From Rhizobium leguminosarum (GTDB lineage Bacteria; Pseudomonadota; Alphaproteobacteria; Rhizobiales; Rhizobiaceae): a DNA stretch of 64,000 bases. Positions 25,072-33,901 of this stretch are shown piece by piece (the first letter of the stretch is position 1; each line of letters starts with the position of its first letter). The notes beneath the pieces were generated by a model. That model was not told where the DNA came from and did not search any database. It was given only the letters and a program-made list of their open reading frames with translations. The translations under genes were made by a program, and so were the position numbers. The stretch spans positions 620,001 to 684,000 of the forward strand of contig NZ_MZMU01000012.1 in the NCBI RefSeq assembly GCF_004123835.1, written 5' to 3'.

Positions 25072-28065
25072 TCACTGCCCCGGCCGCCCAGTCTTCCCCT
25101 TCGTCCGTCCCTTGCGCTTTTGCTCGCCCGGGTCCTCATAGCTCCCAACACCCGTCTTCCCCCGCACGACCGGCCGCACGTCATCGCGTTCCGGCTGTCC
25201 CTCCATTAGCGGTGAAAACCGCTTGGTGCCCTTGGCGGCATCCGGCTTTTCCGGCAGCGCCCCAATGACCGGCTTCTCCGTTCGGCCGACGGTCATTTCG
25301 TCGAGGTCGTTTTTGCGGAACAGGCTTTTCTTGGCGGGGTCGGCGATGTCGCGGCCCATCTCGTCGAGGGCGGGTTTGCGGAAGAGAGGGGTGGTGGTGT
25401 CGGTGCCTGGGCCCATGTCGTCGAGGCTGGGCCTGGAGAAGTAGGAGGGTGTAGCCCCCTCATCCGCCCTGCTGGGCACCTTCTCCCCGGCGGGGAGAAG
25501 GGACTCGCGGGTCGCTTTGGCGTTCCGTCTGACGCCTTCCATTGCCTTTGACTCTTCTCTGGCCATCGGATCGTCCATGACGGCAAGCTCGGCGGCCTTG
25601 AGGCGCTTGATTTCGTCGCGGAGGCGGGCGGCTTTTTCGAAGTCGAGGTCGGCGGCGGCGTCGCGCATGCTTTTTTCGAGCGCGTTGAGATGGGTTTGCA
25701 GATTGTTGCCGACGAGGTTGCCGCCATCGGCGAAGCCTTTGCCCGAGACGCCGGATATATCGGCACGGACGTGGTCGCGTTCGTAGACGGAGTCGAGGAT
25801 GTCGGAGATCCTGGCCTTGACCGATTCCGGAGTGATGCCGTGTTCCTGGTTATAGATCATCTGCTTTTCGCGGCGGCGGCCGGTTTCCTCCATCGCCCGC
25901 TTCATCGAGCCGGTGACCTGGTCGGCATAGAGGATGACCTTGCCGTCGACGTTGCGCGCGGCGCGGCCGATCGTCTGGATCAGCGAGGTCTCGGAGCGCA
26001 GAAAACCTTCCTTGTCGGCGTCGAGAATGGCGACGAAGCCGCATTCGGGAATGTCGAGGCCTTCGCGCAAAAGGTTGATGCCGACGAGCACGTCGAAGGC
26101 GCCGAGGCGGAGATCGCGGAGGATCTCGATGCGCTCCAGCGTGTCGATGTCGGAGTGCATGTAGCGGACGCGCACGCCCTGCTCATGCAGATATTCGGTC
26201 AGGTCCTCGGCCATGCGCTTGGTCAGCACGGTGCAGAGGGTTCGGTAGCCCTTGGCAGCGGTTTCGCGGATCTCGCCGAGCACGTCGTCGACCTGGGTGC
26301 GGGCCGAGCGGACCTCGACCGGCGGGTCGATCAGGCCGGTTGGGCGGATCACCTGTTCGGCGAAGACGCCGCCTGATTGTTCCATCTCCCAGCCGCCCGG
26401 GGTGGCCGAAACGGCGATGGTGTCGGGGCGCATGGCGTCCCATTCCTCGAAGCGCAACGGCCGGTTGTCCATGCAGGAGGGCAGGCGGAAGCCGTATTCG
26501 GCCAACGTCGCCTTGCGCCGGAAGTCGCCCCGGTACATGCCGCCGATCTGCGGCACGGTGACATGGCTTTCGTCGATGAAGACGAGGGCGTTGTCGGGGA
26601 TATATTCGAACAGCGTCGGCGGCGGATCGCCGGGGTCGCGGCCGGTGAGATAACGCGAATAGTTCTCGATGCCTTGGCAGGAGCCGGTCGCTTCGAGCAT
26701 TTCGATATCGTAGCGGGTGCGCTGCTCCAGGCGCTGGGCCTCCAGCAGGCGGCCGGCCTTCTCCAGTTCGGCGAGGCGAAGCCTGAGCTCTTCCTTGATC
26801 GACTTGATGGCGCCGTTCAGCGTCGGGCGCGGGGTGACATAGTGCGAATTAGCATAGATCTTCACCGATTTGAGGTCGCCGACCTTCTGGCCGGTGAGCG
26901 GGTCGAACTCGGTGATGGCGTCGATCTCGTCGCCGAACATCGAGATGCGCCAGGCGGCATCTTCCAAGTGGGCGGGGAAGAGCTCGATCGTGTCGCCGCG
27001 CACCCGGAACGAGCCGCGGGTGAAATCCATGTCGCGGCGCTTATATTGCTGGGCGACGAGGTCGGCCAGCAGCTGGCGCTGGTCGAGCCGGTCGCCGACC
27101 GACATCTGGAAGGTCATCGCCGTATAGGTCTCGACCGAGCCGATACCGTAGATGCAGGAGACCGAAGCGACGATGATGCAGTCGTCACGTTCGAGCAGCG
27201 AGCGCGTCGCGGAGTGGCGCATGCGGTCGATCTGCTCGTTGATCGAGCTTTCCTTCTCGATATAGGTGTCGGAGCGCGGCACATAGGCTTCCGGTTGATA
27301 ATAATCGTAGTAGGAAACGAAATATTCCACCGCATTGTCGGGGAAGAAATTCTTGAATTCGGAATAGAGCTGGGCGGCCAGCGTCTTGTTCGGCGCCAGG
27401 ATGACGGCCGGGCGCTGCGTCGCCTCGATCACCTTGGCCATGGTGAAGGTCTTGCCGGAGCCGGTCACGCCAAGCAACACCTGGCTGCGGTCGCCATTCT
27501 CCAGGCCTTCGACGAGGTCGCGGATGGCTGTGGGCTGGTCGCCGGCCGGCTCGTAATCCGACTGCATGCGGATGGCGATGCCGCCTTCGGATTTGTCGGG
27601 CCGGGCAGGGCGGTGCGGCGTCCAGATCTTGCCGTTCTTGTGCAGCGGATTGCCGCTCTCGATCAGCGCCGACAGCGCTTCGACCGTGGCGGTGACGGCG
27701 GTGCCAGCCTGCAGCGACGAGGCTTCCTCCAGCGTCGTATCCATGCCCGACACAGGATTGAGGCCGGCGGCCGCGCGCGTCTTCGGGTCGGTCGAGCCGC
27801 CCATCGAGGTGCCGCGCGCCGATTTCGACGCGCTGATGCCGCCGTCGCTGGTTTTCGTCCTGGCGGCGATTTCCACCTTCTTGCGATGTTTGCCGGCCTT
27901 GGAGGCGATCTGGCGCTGGGTCTCGACGCCCGAGGCCTCGGCATCGGCCTCCAGCTGCTTCACCCAATCGGCAACCGAGCCTGAGAGGGGGGCTCCCTCA
28001 AAAGACGATTGAGGGGCTTCCTCGAAGCCATTCGGGGCGGGGGATTTCTTCGGAGATTTGGCCAT
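25072..28065 (-). CDS. uvrB: Excinuclease ABC subunit B
   Basis: 997 residues, against about 670 in E. coli. After a Rhizobiales-type N-terminal extension of about 165 residues comes the core: Walker A GVTGSGKT (199-206), the beta-hairpin SYYDYYQPEAYVP, DEAD-like DESHVT, and helicase motifs V/VI (INLLREGLDIPE, QTIGRAARN). A UVR domain for UvrC/UvrA contact follows (LEKSMRDAAADLDFEKAARLRDEIKRL). The last 140 residues are unusual: they include a translated palindromic repeat and three LFRKxxLDEM-like repeats. UvrB scans damaged DNA and loads UvrC in nucleotide excision repair. Confidence 0.96.
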   Translation of the reverse strand: MAKSPKKSPAPNGFEEAPQSSFEGAPLSGSVADWVKQLEADAEASGVETQRQIASKAGKHRKKVEIAARTKTSDGGISASKSARGTSMGGSTDPKTRAAAGLNPVSGMDTTLEEASSLQAGTAVTATVEALSALIESGNPLHKNGKIWTPHRPARPDKSEGGIAIRMQSDYEPAGDQPTAIRDLVEGLENGDRSQVLLGVTGSGKTFTMAKVIEATQRPAVILAPNKTLAAQLYSEFKNFFPDNAVEYFVSYYDYYQPEAYVPRSDTYIEKESSINEQIDRMRHSATRSLLERDDCIIVASVSCIYGIGSVETYTAMTFQMSVGDRLDQRQLLADLVAQQYKRRDMDFTRGSFRVRGDTIELFPAHLEDAAWRISMFGDEIDAITEFDPLTGQKVGDLKSVKIYANSHYVTPRPTLNGAIKSIKEELRLRLAELEKAGRLLEAQRLEQRTRYDIEMLEATGSCQGIENYSRYLTGRDPGDPPPTLFEYIPDNALVFIDESHVTVPQIGGMYRGDFRRKATLAEYGFRLPSCMDNRPLRFEEWDAMRPDTIAVSATPGGWEMEQSGGVFAEQVIRPTGLIDPPVEVRSARTQVDDVLGEIRETAAKGYRTLCTVLTKRMAEDLTEYLHEQGVRVRYMHSDIDTLERIEILRDLRLGAFDVLVGINLLREGLDIPECGFVAILDADKEGFLRSETSLIQTIGRAARNVDGKVILYADQVTGSMKRAMEETGRRREKQMIYNQEHGITPESVKARISDILDSVYERDHVRADISGVSGKGFADGGNLVGNNLQTHLNALEKSMRDAAADLDFEKAARLRDEIKRLKAAELAVMDDPMAREESKAMEGVRRNAKATRESLLPAGEKVPSRADEGATPSYFSRPSLDDMGPGTDTTTPLFRKPALDEMGRDIADPAKKSLFRKNDLDEMTVGRTEKPVIGALPEKPDAAKGTKRFSPLMEGQPERDDVRPVVRGKTGVGSYEDPGEQKRKGRTKGKTGRPGQ
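25452..25503. repeat. Dispersed repeat B inside the uvrB reading frame
   Basis: CCCCCTCATCCGCCCTG...CACCTTCTCCCCGGCGGGGA is the same sequence as the intergenic repeat at 28232-28405 and 45707-45876 (reverse orientation). In uvrB it is read as LLPAGEKVPSRADEGATPSY. It keeps the frame open, like the palindromic elements known within Rickettsia genes. Confidence 0.85.
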
Positions 28066-28231
28066 GGCGCGAATATGGAGAGAGTCAGCGCGAAAGTGAA
28101 GAGGGAAAGAGTACAAAAGGGAAACGAACTGTGTGTTCGAAAGTGTGAATAGTTTTGGGCACGGGCGGGCAGCGCGCCAAACTAGGAAGCTGTGAGAAAC
28201 GCAATCTATGGGATAACGGAGGTCGCGGCTT

Positions 28232-28405
28232 GCTCCCTCTTCTCCCCAGCGGGGAGAAGGTGGCCCGAAGGGTCGGATGAGGGGGCCGCACGGCACGCCA
28301 TTCATTATTGCCCTTCGCTTGCGCTCAGGACATTCGCGGCCCTGCCGCTCACCCCCTCATCGCCTCGCTATCGCTCCGGCACTTCTCCCCGCTGGGGAGA
28401 AGAGG
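28232..28405. repeat. Dispersed repeat B, full copy
   Basis: About 174 bp bounded by CTCTTCTCCCC-AGC-GGGGAGAAG and CTTCTCCCC-GCT-GGGGAGAAGAG in inverted orientation, with GGGTCGGATGAGGGGGCCGC and CACCCCCTCATCGCCTCGC inside. The copy at 45707-45876 is almost the same along its whole length. It fills the gap between uvrB and the next lipoprotein gene. Confidence 0.85.
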
Positions 28406-28510
28406 TATGTGGCAGCCGACCGATAAATAAAAGTCTGTGGTTGAATGGCCTGCCGCCTCCCGCAATGCGCGCGGCGATGTTACAGCTGCTGCGGGAATTG
28501 GGGACCATTT

Positions 28511-28852
28511 ATGAACAAGATCATCATTGCATTCGCGGCGGCCGCGGCACTGGCCGGCTGCGCCAAACGTCCTGACGCCATCGTCCAGGTCGATATTCCG
28601 ATGGCCGCCTATACGAACCTCAGTTGCGAGGCGCTTGCAGCGGAACATAAGAAAGAGAAGGCCAAGCTCGACGACCTGTCCAAGCAGCAGATCAGCGCAG
28701 CGAACGGCGATGCTTTCGGTGTCTTCCTCGTCGGCGTCCCCATCGGCAGCGTCGCCGGGGGAGACAAGGAAGGGGAGATTGCCGCGTCCAAAGGCAAGGT
28801 CTCGGCCATGCAGTCCGCTGGTATGAGCAAGGGCTGCAAGCTGCCAGGTTGA
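28511..28852 (+). CDS. Small predicted lipoprotein
   Basis: 113 residues: MNKIIIAFAAAAALAGC gives a short signal peptide with a LAGC lipobox. The mature part has a charged helix (EALAAEHKKEKAKLDDLSKQ) and a Gly-rich hydrophobic stretch (GVFLVGVPIGSVAGG) that could lie against or in the membrane. No domain was recognised. It begins about 105 bases after a repeat B copy and is followed by a repeat A copy. The ribosome site is weak. Confidence 0.72.
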   Translation: MNKIIIAFAAAAALAGCAKRPDAIVQVDIPMAAYTNLSCEALAAEHKKEKAKLDDLSKQQISAANGDAFGVFLVGVPIGSVAGGDKEGEIAASKGKVSAMQSAGMSKGCKLPG

Positions 28853-28874
28853 CGGCCGGGGGCGCACCCGCCCC

Positions 28875-28970
28875 GCCCTTCGAGGTCCCTGGCGGGGCAC
28901 CTCAGGGCGAGGCTGTTGGGCCTCATGCTGAGGTGCGCAGCCCGGAGGGCGAAGCCTCGAAGCACCCGCC
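28875..28970. repeat. Dispersed repeat A copy
   Basis: CCTTCGAGGTCCCTGGCGGG GCACCTCAGGGCGAGG followed by its inverted relative CTCATGCTGAGGTGCGCAGC...GAAGCCTCGAAG. With it the gap up to the cyclase gene holds no recognisable coding sequence. Confidence 0.75.
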
Positions 28971-29209
28971 GCAACGCTGCCCCTTGCATGCGTCAACCGC
29001 TGGTGCGCCCGCCTCGTCGGCCGCTTCGCCGTTCGAGGCTTTGTTGAGCGGCGGCGCGACATGCTTCCAGCGTCGCGGGGCCGCGGCATCTTCCAGTGGC
29101 TGCAGCCGCCATCGGTGTAGCTACGCTCTGACGCGTTCGGCAATCACAGCGTGAGAAACAGCGGCTGCCACGTTGAGGACAATATAGACGCTTGGAAGAG
29201 GTTGGCAGC

Positions 29210-29977
29210 TCAGCGCTCGGCTAGCACGCTTGCCTGCACCGGCTGCTCGATGCCCTTGAGCACAAGCATGCGCGTTTCGGCGCCTGCGGCGAGATCGGCA
29301 GCCTTCGCCGCTGTTTCGGAGGAGATCAGGATCTCGCCGGCGGCGGCCAGGGATTCCAGCCTTGCGGCCTGATTGACGACGCCGCCGATCGCGGTGAAAT
29401 CGCTGCGGAAGCTTGAGAATTCGCCGATCTGGACCTCACCGGAATGGATGCCGACGCCGACGCCGAGGGTGCGGCCGGGCAATGCCTCGAGCGCCAGACC
29501 GTTCAGCGCTACGGCGCAGTTTCGCTGGATCTCCTGCGCGGCCAGGATCGCGGCGCCGGCGTGATCCTTTCGGACGATCGGGAAATTGAAGATCGCCATC
29601 AGGCCGTCGCCCATCTGCTTGTTGACGATGCCGTCATGCGCCCAGATCGCCTGGGCGCAGCGATCCTGGAACAGGCTGACGATCTCGCTCAGCTGCACCG
29701 CCTCGATGCGCTCCGAAAGATCCGTGAAGCCCCTGATATCGGCAAAGAGAATGGTGGCGTCGACAGTGATCTGGCGCTGCTTCTTGACATATTGGAAGGA
29801 GCGCTCGCAGATCGTGCAGATATCGGGGTTCATCTTGCTGCGGGTGATGCCGAAGGCGCGGAAGGGCAAGGCAAGCGGACCGCCGATCGGGATCGGCATA
29901 TGCATCTGGTCCCAGCAGCCGCGGCAGATCCTGGCGCTGCCGTGCCTGGCCGGCTCCATGGAAGAGGCTGTCGTCAT
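29210..29977 (-). CDS. Class III adenylate/guanylate cyclase with Cys-pair N-terminus
   Basis: 255 residues. Two CxxC pairs near the N-terminus (CRGC at 18-21 and CTIC at 54-57) could bind a metal. The cyclase domain starts at ATILFADIRGFTDLSER, with the metal Asp80 and, in KQMGDGLMAIF, Asp124; HSGEVQIGEF and VVNQAARLE follow. Class III cyclases make cAMP or cGMP from the nucleotide triphosphate. The protein looks soluble. It is divergent from a second, larger cyclase gene about 230 bases away. ATG at MTTASS was chosen; the longer frame begins with TTG. Confidence 0.87.
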   Translation of the reverse strand: MTTASSMEPARHGSARICRGCWDQMHMPIPIGGPLALPFRAFGITRSKMNPDICTICERSFQYVKKQRQITVDATILFADIRGFTDLSERIEAVQLSEIVSLFQDRCAQAIWAHDGIVNKQMGDGLMAIFNFPIVRKDHAGAAILAAQEIQRNCAVALNGLALEALPGRTLGVGVGIHSGEVQIGEFSSFRSDFTAIGGVVNQAARLESLAAAGEILISSETAAKAADLAAGAETRMLVLKGIEQPVQASVLAER

Positions 29978-30207
29978 ATCTCCAAATCCATCGCCTGATA
30001 GCCAAAAAACAAGCTTCCGATACTCGGTTACTTTTAGCAACTCTCCCAATCATCGAAGACAACGATGGCTTGAAGTATTTCGTCCGGCGCCATCCTTATC
30101 AGACACATCACCGCAAGTTGAATATCCTGCGACCGACGATAGCATCGCGATGGAACCTCCTGTAGGATATTGTTAACAATACATTCGCTCTCCAGGAAAG
30201 ACCGGGG

Positions 30208-32424
30208 ATGGAGCGCCGTCTTGCAGCAATCCTGATCGCTGATGTCGTCGGTTACAGTCAATTGAGCCAGATCGACGAAGAGGGCACCCGTGCGCGTTTC
30301 CAGGCGGACCAGAACGATGTCTTCGAGCCGGCGATCGAGCGTCACCACGGCCGGTTGGTCAAAACCATGGGCGATGGTCTGCTGGTCGAATTCCATAGTG
30401 TCGTCGATGCATTGCGCTGCGCGGTGGAGGTGCAGCAATTGAAAGCCATGCATAATGCGGCCGCCCTGCCGGAGCACCGGCTCGAGTTCCGGATCGGCAT
30501 CAATCTCGGCGATATCATCGTCGAGGGCGACGACATCCAGGGCGATGGCGTCAATATCGCCGATCGAATGCAGGCGCTGGCGGAACCCGGCGGCATCGCG
30601 ATATCGGGAACGACATACGACCAGGTGAAATCGAAGGTGCCGGTCGGTTTCGCTTCGCTCGGCGAGCAGCAGTTGAAGAATATCACCGAACCGGTCCGCG
30701 TCTATCACGTCCTGCTCGACCCGAATGCCGCCGGCAAAACAGTCAAAACCCGCAGGCGCTTGCCGAGGCGCCGCCTCTTTGCAGGCATAACAGCGGCCGT
30801 CGTCCTCGCTCTTGCGGGTGCCGCGCTCTGGTGGCAGCCGTGGATGCCGGCAAAACCGCCAGCGCTCGGCGAACGTTTCGCTTATCCGCTGCCGGACAGG
30901 CCGTCGGTCGCGGTTCTGCCCTTCATCAATGTCAGCGGCGACACCGAGCACGACCATCTCGCGGACGGGTTGACGGACGACCTGATCACCGAATTGTCCA
31001 AAGTATCGGGTCTCTTCGTCATCGCCCGCCACTCGGTCTTCGCCATAAAGGGCTCCGCCGGCAAGATCCAGGATGTGGCCGCCGAACTCGGCGTCCACTA
31101 TGTGCTCGAAGGGACCTTGCAGCGGGCCGGACCACGGCTGCGGATCAATGTCAAACTGATCGACGCGGTCACCGGCCTCTCGCTCTGGGCCGAGCGCTAC
31201 GACCGCCAATATGCCGATCTCTTCGCGGTTCAGGACGATGTGATCGGCAAGATCATCTTGGCGCTGTCGGTCAAGCTCAGCGCGCGCGAGCGGGATCAAC
31301 TGGCCCGAATCCCGACCGAGAATCTCGAAGCCTATGATTATTACATGAGGGCGGAGCAGGAGGGTTTCATCCTCAGGGATGTCGATACCTATCGCCGGAC
31401 CCTGTCCTTCTACCAAAAGGCGATCGATCTCGATCCGGGCTTTGCCAATGCGCATGCGGGAATTGCGCGTGTGGCCGTCGATGTCTGGCGCAACGACTAT
31501 AATTACCTCTGGTCGGCCGCCGTCGCCCGCAAGATCGCCTATGATGCGGCCGGGCAGGCCCTCAAGCTGGATCCCAACAATGCCAGGGCGCACACGGTCC
31601 TTGCCCTGCTGCAGTGGGTGGATGGGCGCGAGACGGAGGCAGGGAATTCCGCCAACATGGCGGTCGCGATGCAGCCGAACGATGCGGAGGCTGTCGCCAA
31701 CCTCGCTCTCATTCTGGTCCACACCGGAAGCAGCGGGCAGGCAGTCGCCGAGATGGAGAAGGCTTTGCGGCTCGACCCATCGCCGGCGCCAAGCTTTCAA
31801 CTGCTGGCGGGGATCGTTTTTTATACCGCGGGCGACGATCAGCGCGCGATCTCGCTGATAGAGCCGACGCTCGACAGCCTGCCGAAGGTCGAGCCGGCGC
31901 GCGAATATCTGGCGGCGGCCTATGCAGACCAGGGCAATGAAACCAAGGCTGCCGCGGAGACGGCAAAGCTGCTGGAGCTATTCCCGGAAAGCAATCTGAC
32001 CTATTACAGCTATCTCTATGATTACTGGCGGGACGGCGATCTGCAGCGCCATCTGGCCGCATTGCGAAAGGCCGGCATTCCCGAATGGCCTTTCGGTTTC
32101 ACAGGCAATCAGGCCGACAGGCTCGGCGAGGCGGACCTGCGCAATCTCGTCGATGGCAAGAGCTGGGCCGGCAAGCACAAGAACGGCACGGATTTCATGC
32201 AGTATTTCGACAGGGCAGGAAACACAGCCTATCGCAGCGCCAATACCAACATCACCGGCACGATCGAGGTGCGGGGCGACAGCCTCTGCGAGAAATTCGA
32301 CGGCTATTTCCTGGACCGCATGGTGTGCGGATTTGTTTATCGCAACACCTCCGACGAGCAGCGTGACAGGCCATACGTACACGTCACGCCGCGCGCCCTG
32401 ACGTTCTTTTCACCCACACCCTGA
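30208..32424 (+). CDS. Class III cyclase fused to a TolB-like/TPR region
   Basis: 738 residues. The cyclase domain (~1-170) has Asp12 (IADVVGYSQL) and Asp56 (KTMGDGLLVEF) as metal ligands and VNIADRMQALAEPGGI. A single transmembrane helix lies at ~190-209. Beyond it come a TolB/FlgO-like segment (PSVAVLPFINVSGDTEHDHLADGL) and TPR repeats (AIDLDPGFANAHAGIAR, ALKLDPNNARAHTVLALLQ, ALRLDPSPAPSFQLL). This fusion is frequent and expanded in rhizobia, where it links cAMP production to unknown partners. The C-terminal 130 residues are unassigned. Confidence 0.9.
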   Translation: MERRLAAILIADVVGYSQLSQIDEEGTRARFQADQNDVFEPAIERHHGRLVKTMGDGLLVEFHSVVDALRCAVEVQQLKAMHNAAALPEHRLEFRIGINLGDIIVEGDDIQGDGVNIADRMQALAEPGGIAISGTTYDQVKSKVPVGFASLGEQQLKNITEPVRVYHVLLDPNAAGKTVKTRRRLPRRRLFAGITAAVVLALAGAALWWQPWMPAKPPALGERFAYPLPDRPSVAVLPFINVSGDTEHDHLADGLTDDLITELSKVSGLFVIARHSVFAIKGSAGKIQDVAAELGVHYVLEGTLQRAGPRLRINVKLIDAVTGLSLWAERYDRQYADLFAVQDDVIGKIILALSVKLSARERDQLARIPTENLEAYDYYMRAEQEGFILRDVDTYRRTLSFYQKAIDLDPGFANAHAGIARVAVDVWRNDYNYLWSAAVARKIAYDAAGQALKLDPNNARAHTVLALLQWVDGRETEAGNSANMAVAMQPNDAEAVANLALILVHTGSSGQAVAEMEKALRLDPSPAPSFQLLAGIVFYTAGDDQRAISLIEPTLDSLPKVEPAREYLAAAYADQGNETKAAAETAKLLELFPESNLTYYSYLYDYWRDGDLQRHLAALRKAGIPEWPFGFTGNQADRLGEADLRNLVDGKSWAGKHKNGTDFMQYFDRAGNTAYRSANTNITGTIEVRGDSLCEKFDGYFLDRMVCGFVYRNTSDEQRDRPYVHVTPRALTFFSPTP

Positions 32425-32443
32425 CGTGCCGGGCAATGCAACT

Positions 32444-33001
32444 TCATTTCGTGGCCGGTTGCTGCCAGACGGTGTGCATTTTCTCCGAAATGAGCGTCTG
32501 CTGCACTTCGGACCAATGCTTCTTGGAGTCGGTGACCTTGGTCGGGTTCTTCTCCATGCCTTCCGCCGCCCCAGGGTCATAGCTGAGGTACAGTTTGCCC
32601 TCGATGATCCGCCAGGCTTTCGGATCGATATTGGTGGTCACCGTCCCGAAAGACACGCCGTCGGCGCAATAGCCGCCATATTGCGGCGCATATTTGGACG
32701 GATCGCCCTTGAAGAGATCGCGGTTTTCCGCGCTGGTGAAATACCAGGTCGCGCCAAGCCAGTGATGGGAATATTTATCGGATCCTTCGACGGCTTGGTT
32801 TTCAGTGAAATAGGCGACCGGGTCATAACCCTTGATCGCGATATCACCGAAATAGCCGGTATTGACGAACTCTTCGGCCGCCATAACCTGAGTGAAGGGG
32901 GGCTGAAGAAAGGAGAGCAGCATGACCGTGGCGCCAACAGCCACGCCCATCCGCGTTCCGCATTTTTGCACATGGCCGTATTTTTGCACATGATAAGACA
33001 T
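32444..33001 (-). CDS. YHS-domain exported protein
   Basis: 185 residues with GGAGC before the ATG. The N-terminal MSYHVQKYGHVQKCGTR is followed by a hydrophobic segment (MGVAVGATVMLLSFLQPPF) and VMAAEEF, which looks like a signal peptide with a long n-region. The YHS part is DIAIKGYDPVAYFTENQAVEG with HHWLGATWYFTSAENRDLFKG and YAPQYGGYCA. YHS domains are small and metal- or haem-associated; a role in the envelope is likely but unknown. It follows the ankyrin gene by 44 bases on the same strand, suggesting an operon. Confidence 0.82.
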   Translation of the reverse strand: MSYHVQKYGHVQKCGTRMGVAVGATVMLLSFLQPPFTQVMAAEEFVNTGYFGDIAIKGYDPVAYFTENQAVEGSDKYSHHWLGATWYFTSAENRDLFKGDPSKYAPQYGGYCADGVSFGTVTTNIDPKAWRIIEGKLYLSYDPGAAEGMEKNPTKVTDSKKHWSEVQQTLISEKMHTVWQQPATK

Positions 33002-33045
33002 AACAAGCTCCGTTCCCGGACGCGGTCTGTTACTCCAGCGAAATG

Positions 33046-33636
33046 CTATTGCCGTTTGGTGCATTCCTTGTAGAGCGGTTCGCCCACAAGCTCTGCTTTC
33101 TGGCAAACAGCGCCCGCTTTCATGAGTAGTTCGGCCGTATCCCAATGCGCCCGCCACCCGGCTTGGGTGAGAGGCGTGTATCCGTTTCTTTCCGTCGCTT
33201 CGACATCCGCGCTCTTCGCCAGCAGAAAAGCCACTACCTCGGTATGGCCCTCCTCGGCGGCGCCGTGCAGCGGCGACATCTGATAGAAATTCTTCCTGTC
33301 GTTGACATCAGCTCCATCTGCGACAAGCAGTTTCACCACCTCCAGATTTCCAGCATAGGCTGCCGCGTGCAGTGCCATCAGCCCACCCTTGTTGCGAACT
33401 TCGATATCGGCGCCGCGATCCAGCAGAAGAGCGACGACATCGGCATGGCCAGCCAATGACGCGATAATCAGCGCCGGCTCGCCCGCCCCATCGAGCTCCG
33501 ACAGATCGGAGCCTTGGTCCAGCAACTGTGTGACGCGGGCGATATCGCCATCCTTGGCCGCTTCGTGCAAAGGACCTGCCCATGATGGGGTGGCGCCAAT
33601 GACAAGCGCAGCAACAGTCGCGATAAAAACATTCAC
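33046..33636 (-). CDS. Ankyrin-repeat exported protein
   Basis: 196 residues from a GTG that gives a clean signal peptide (MNVFIATVAALVIGATPSWA); longer GTG-started forms to 33693 are possible. Four or five ankyrin repeats follow, for example AGPLHEAAKDGDIARVTQLL, ALIIASLAGHADVVALLLDR and ALHAAAYAGNLEVVKLLVAD. The last 25 residues with two Cys (VCQKAELVGEPLYKECTKRQ) may hold a disulfide. Ankyrin repeats mediate protein contacts; the periplasmic partner may be the YHS protein encoded 44 bases downstream. Confidence 0.82.
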   Translation of the reverse strand: MNVFIATVAALVIGATPSWAGPLHEAAKDGDIARVTQLLDQGSDLSELDGAGEPALIIASLAGHADVVALLLDRGADIEVRNKGGLMALHAAAYAGNLEVVKLLVADGADVNDRKNFYQMSPLHGAAEEGHTEVVAFLLAKSADVEATERNGYTPLTQAGWRAHWDTAELLMKAGAVCQKAELVGEPLYKECTKRQ

Positions 33637-33901
33637 GGGCACGATCTCGGTTTGATCAGGGTTCGTATGCGCCGTTTTGTTGCGTTCTAGCACGCGGCTC
33701 GTTCGTAAACAAGATTACGCTAATGGACGTGCTCCGGCCAACCCCACTCGCGCGCCGCGGCTGCGACCGGCGGTTTCGGGGAATACGGTCACACTTGTTA
33801 CTCCCCCTGTTCGATTTCCGATGCGAAACTATCTCAGACCAATGCGCGATGAACCGGGCTTCCATGCCCGCGAAATCGCCCCAATGAGGAGATTGAAAGC
33901 C

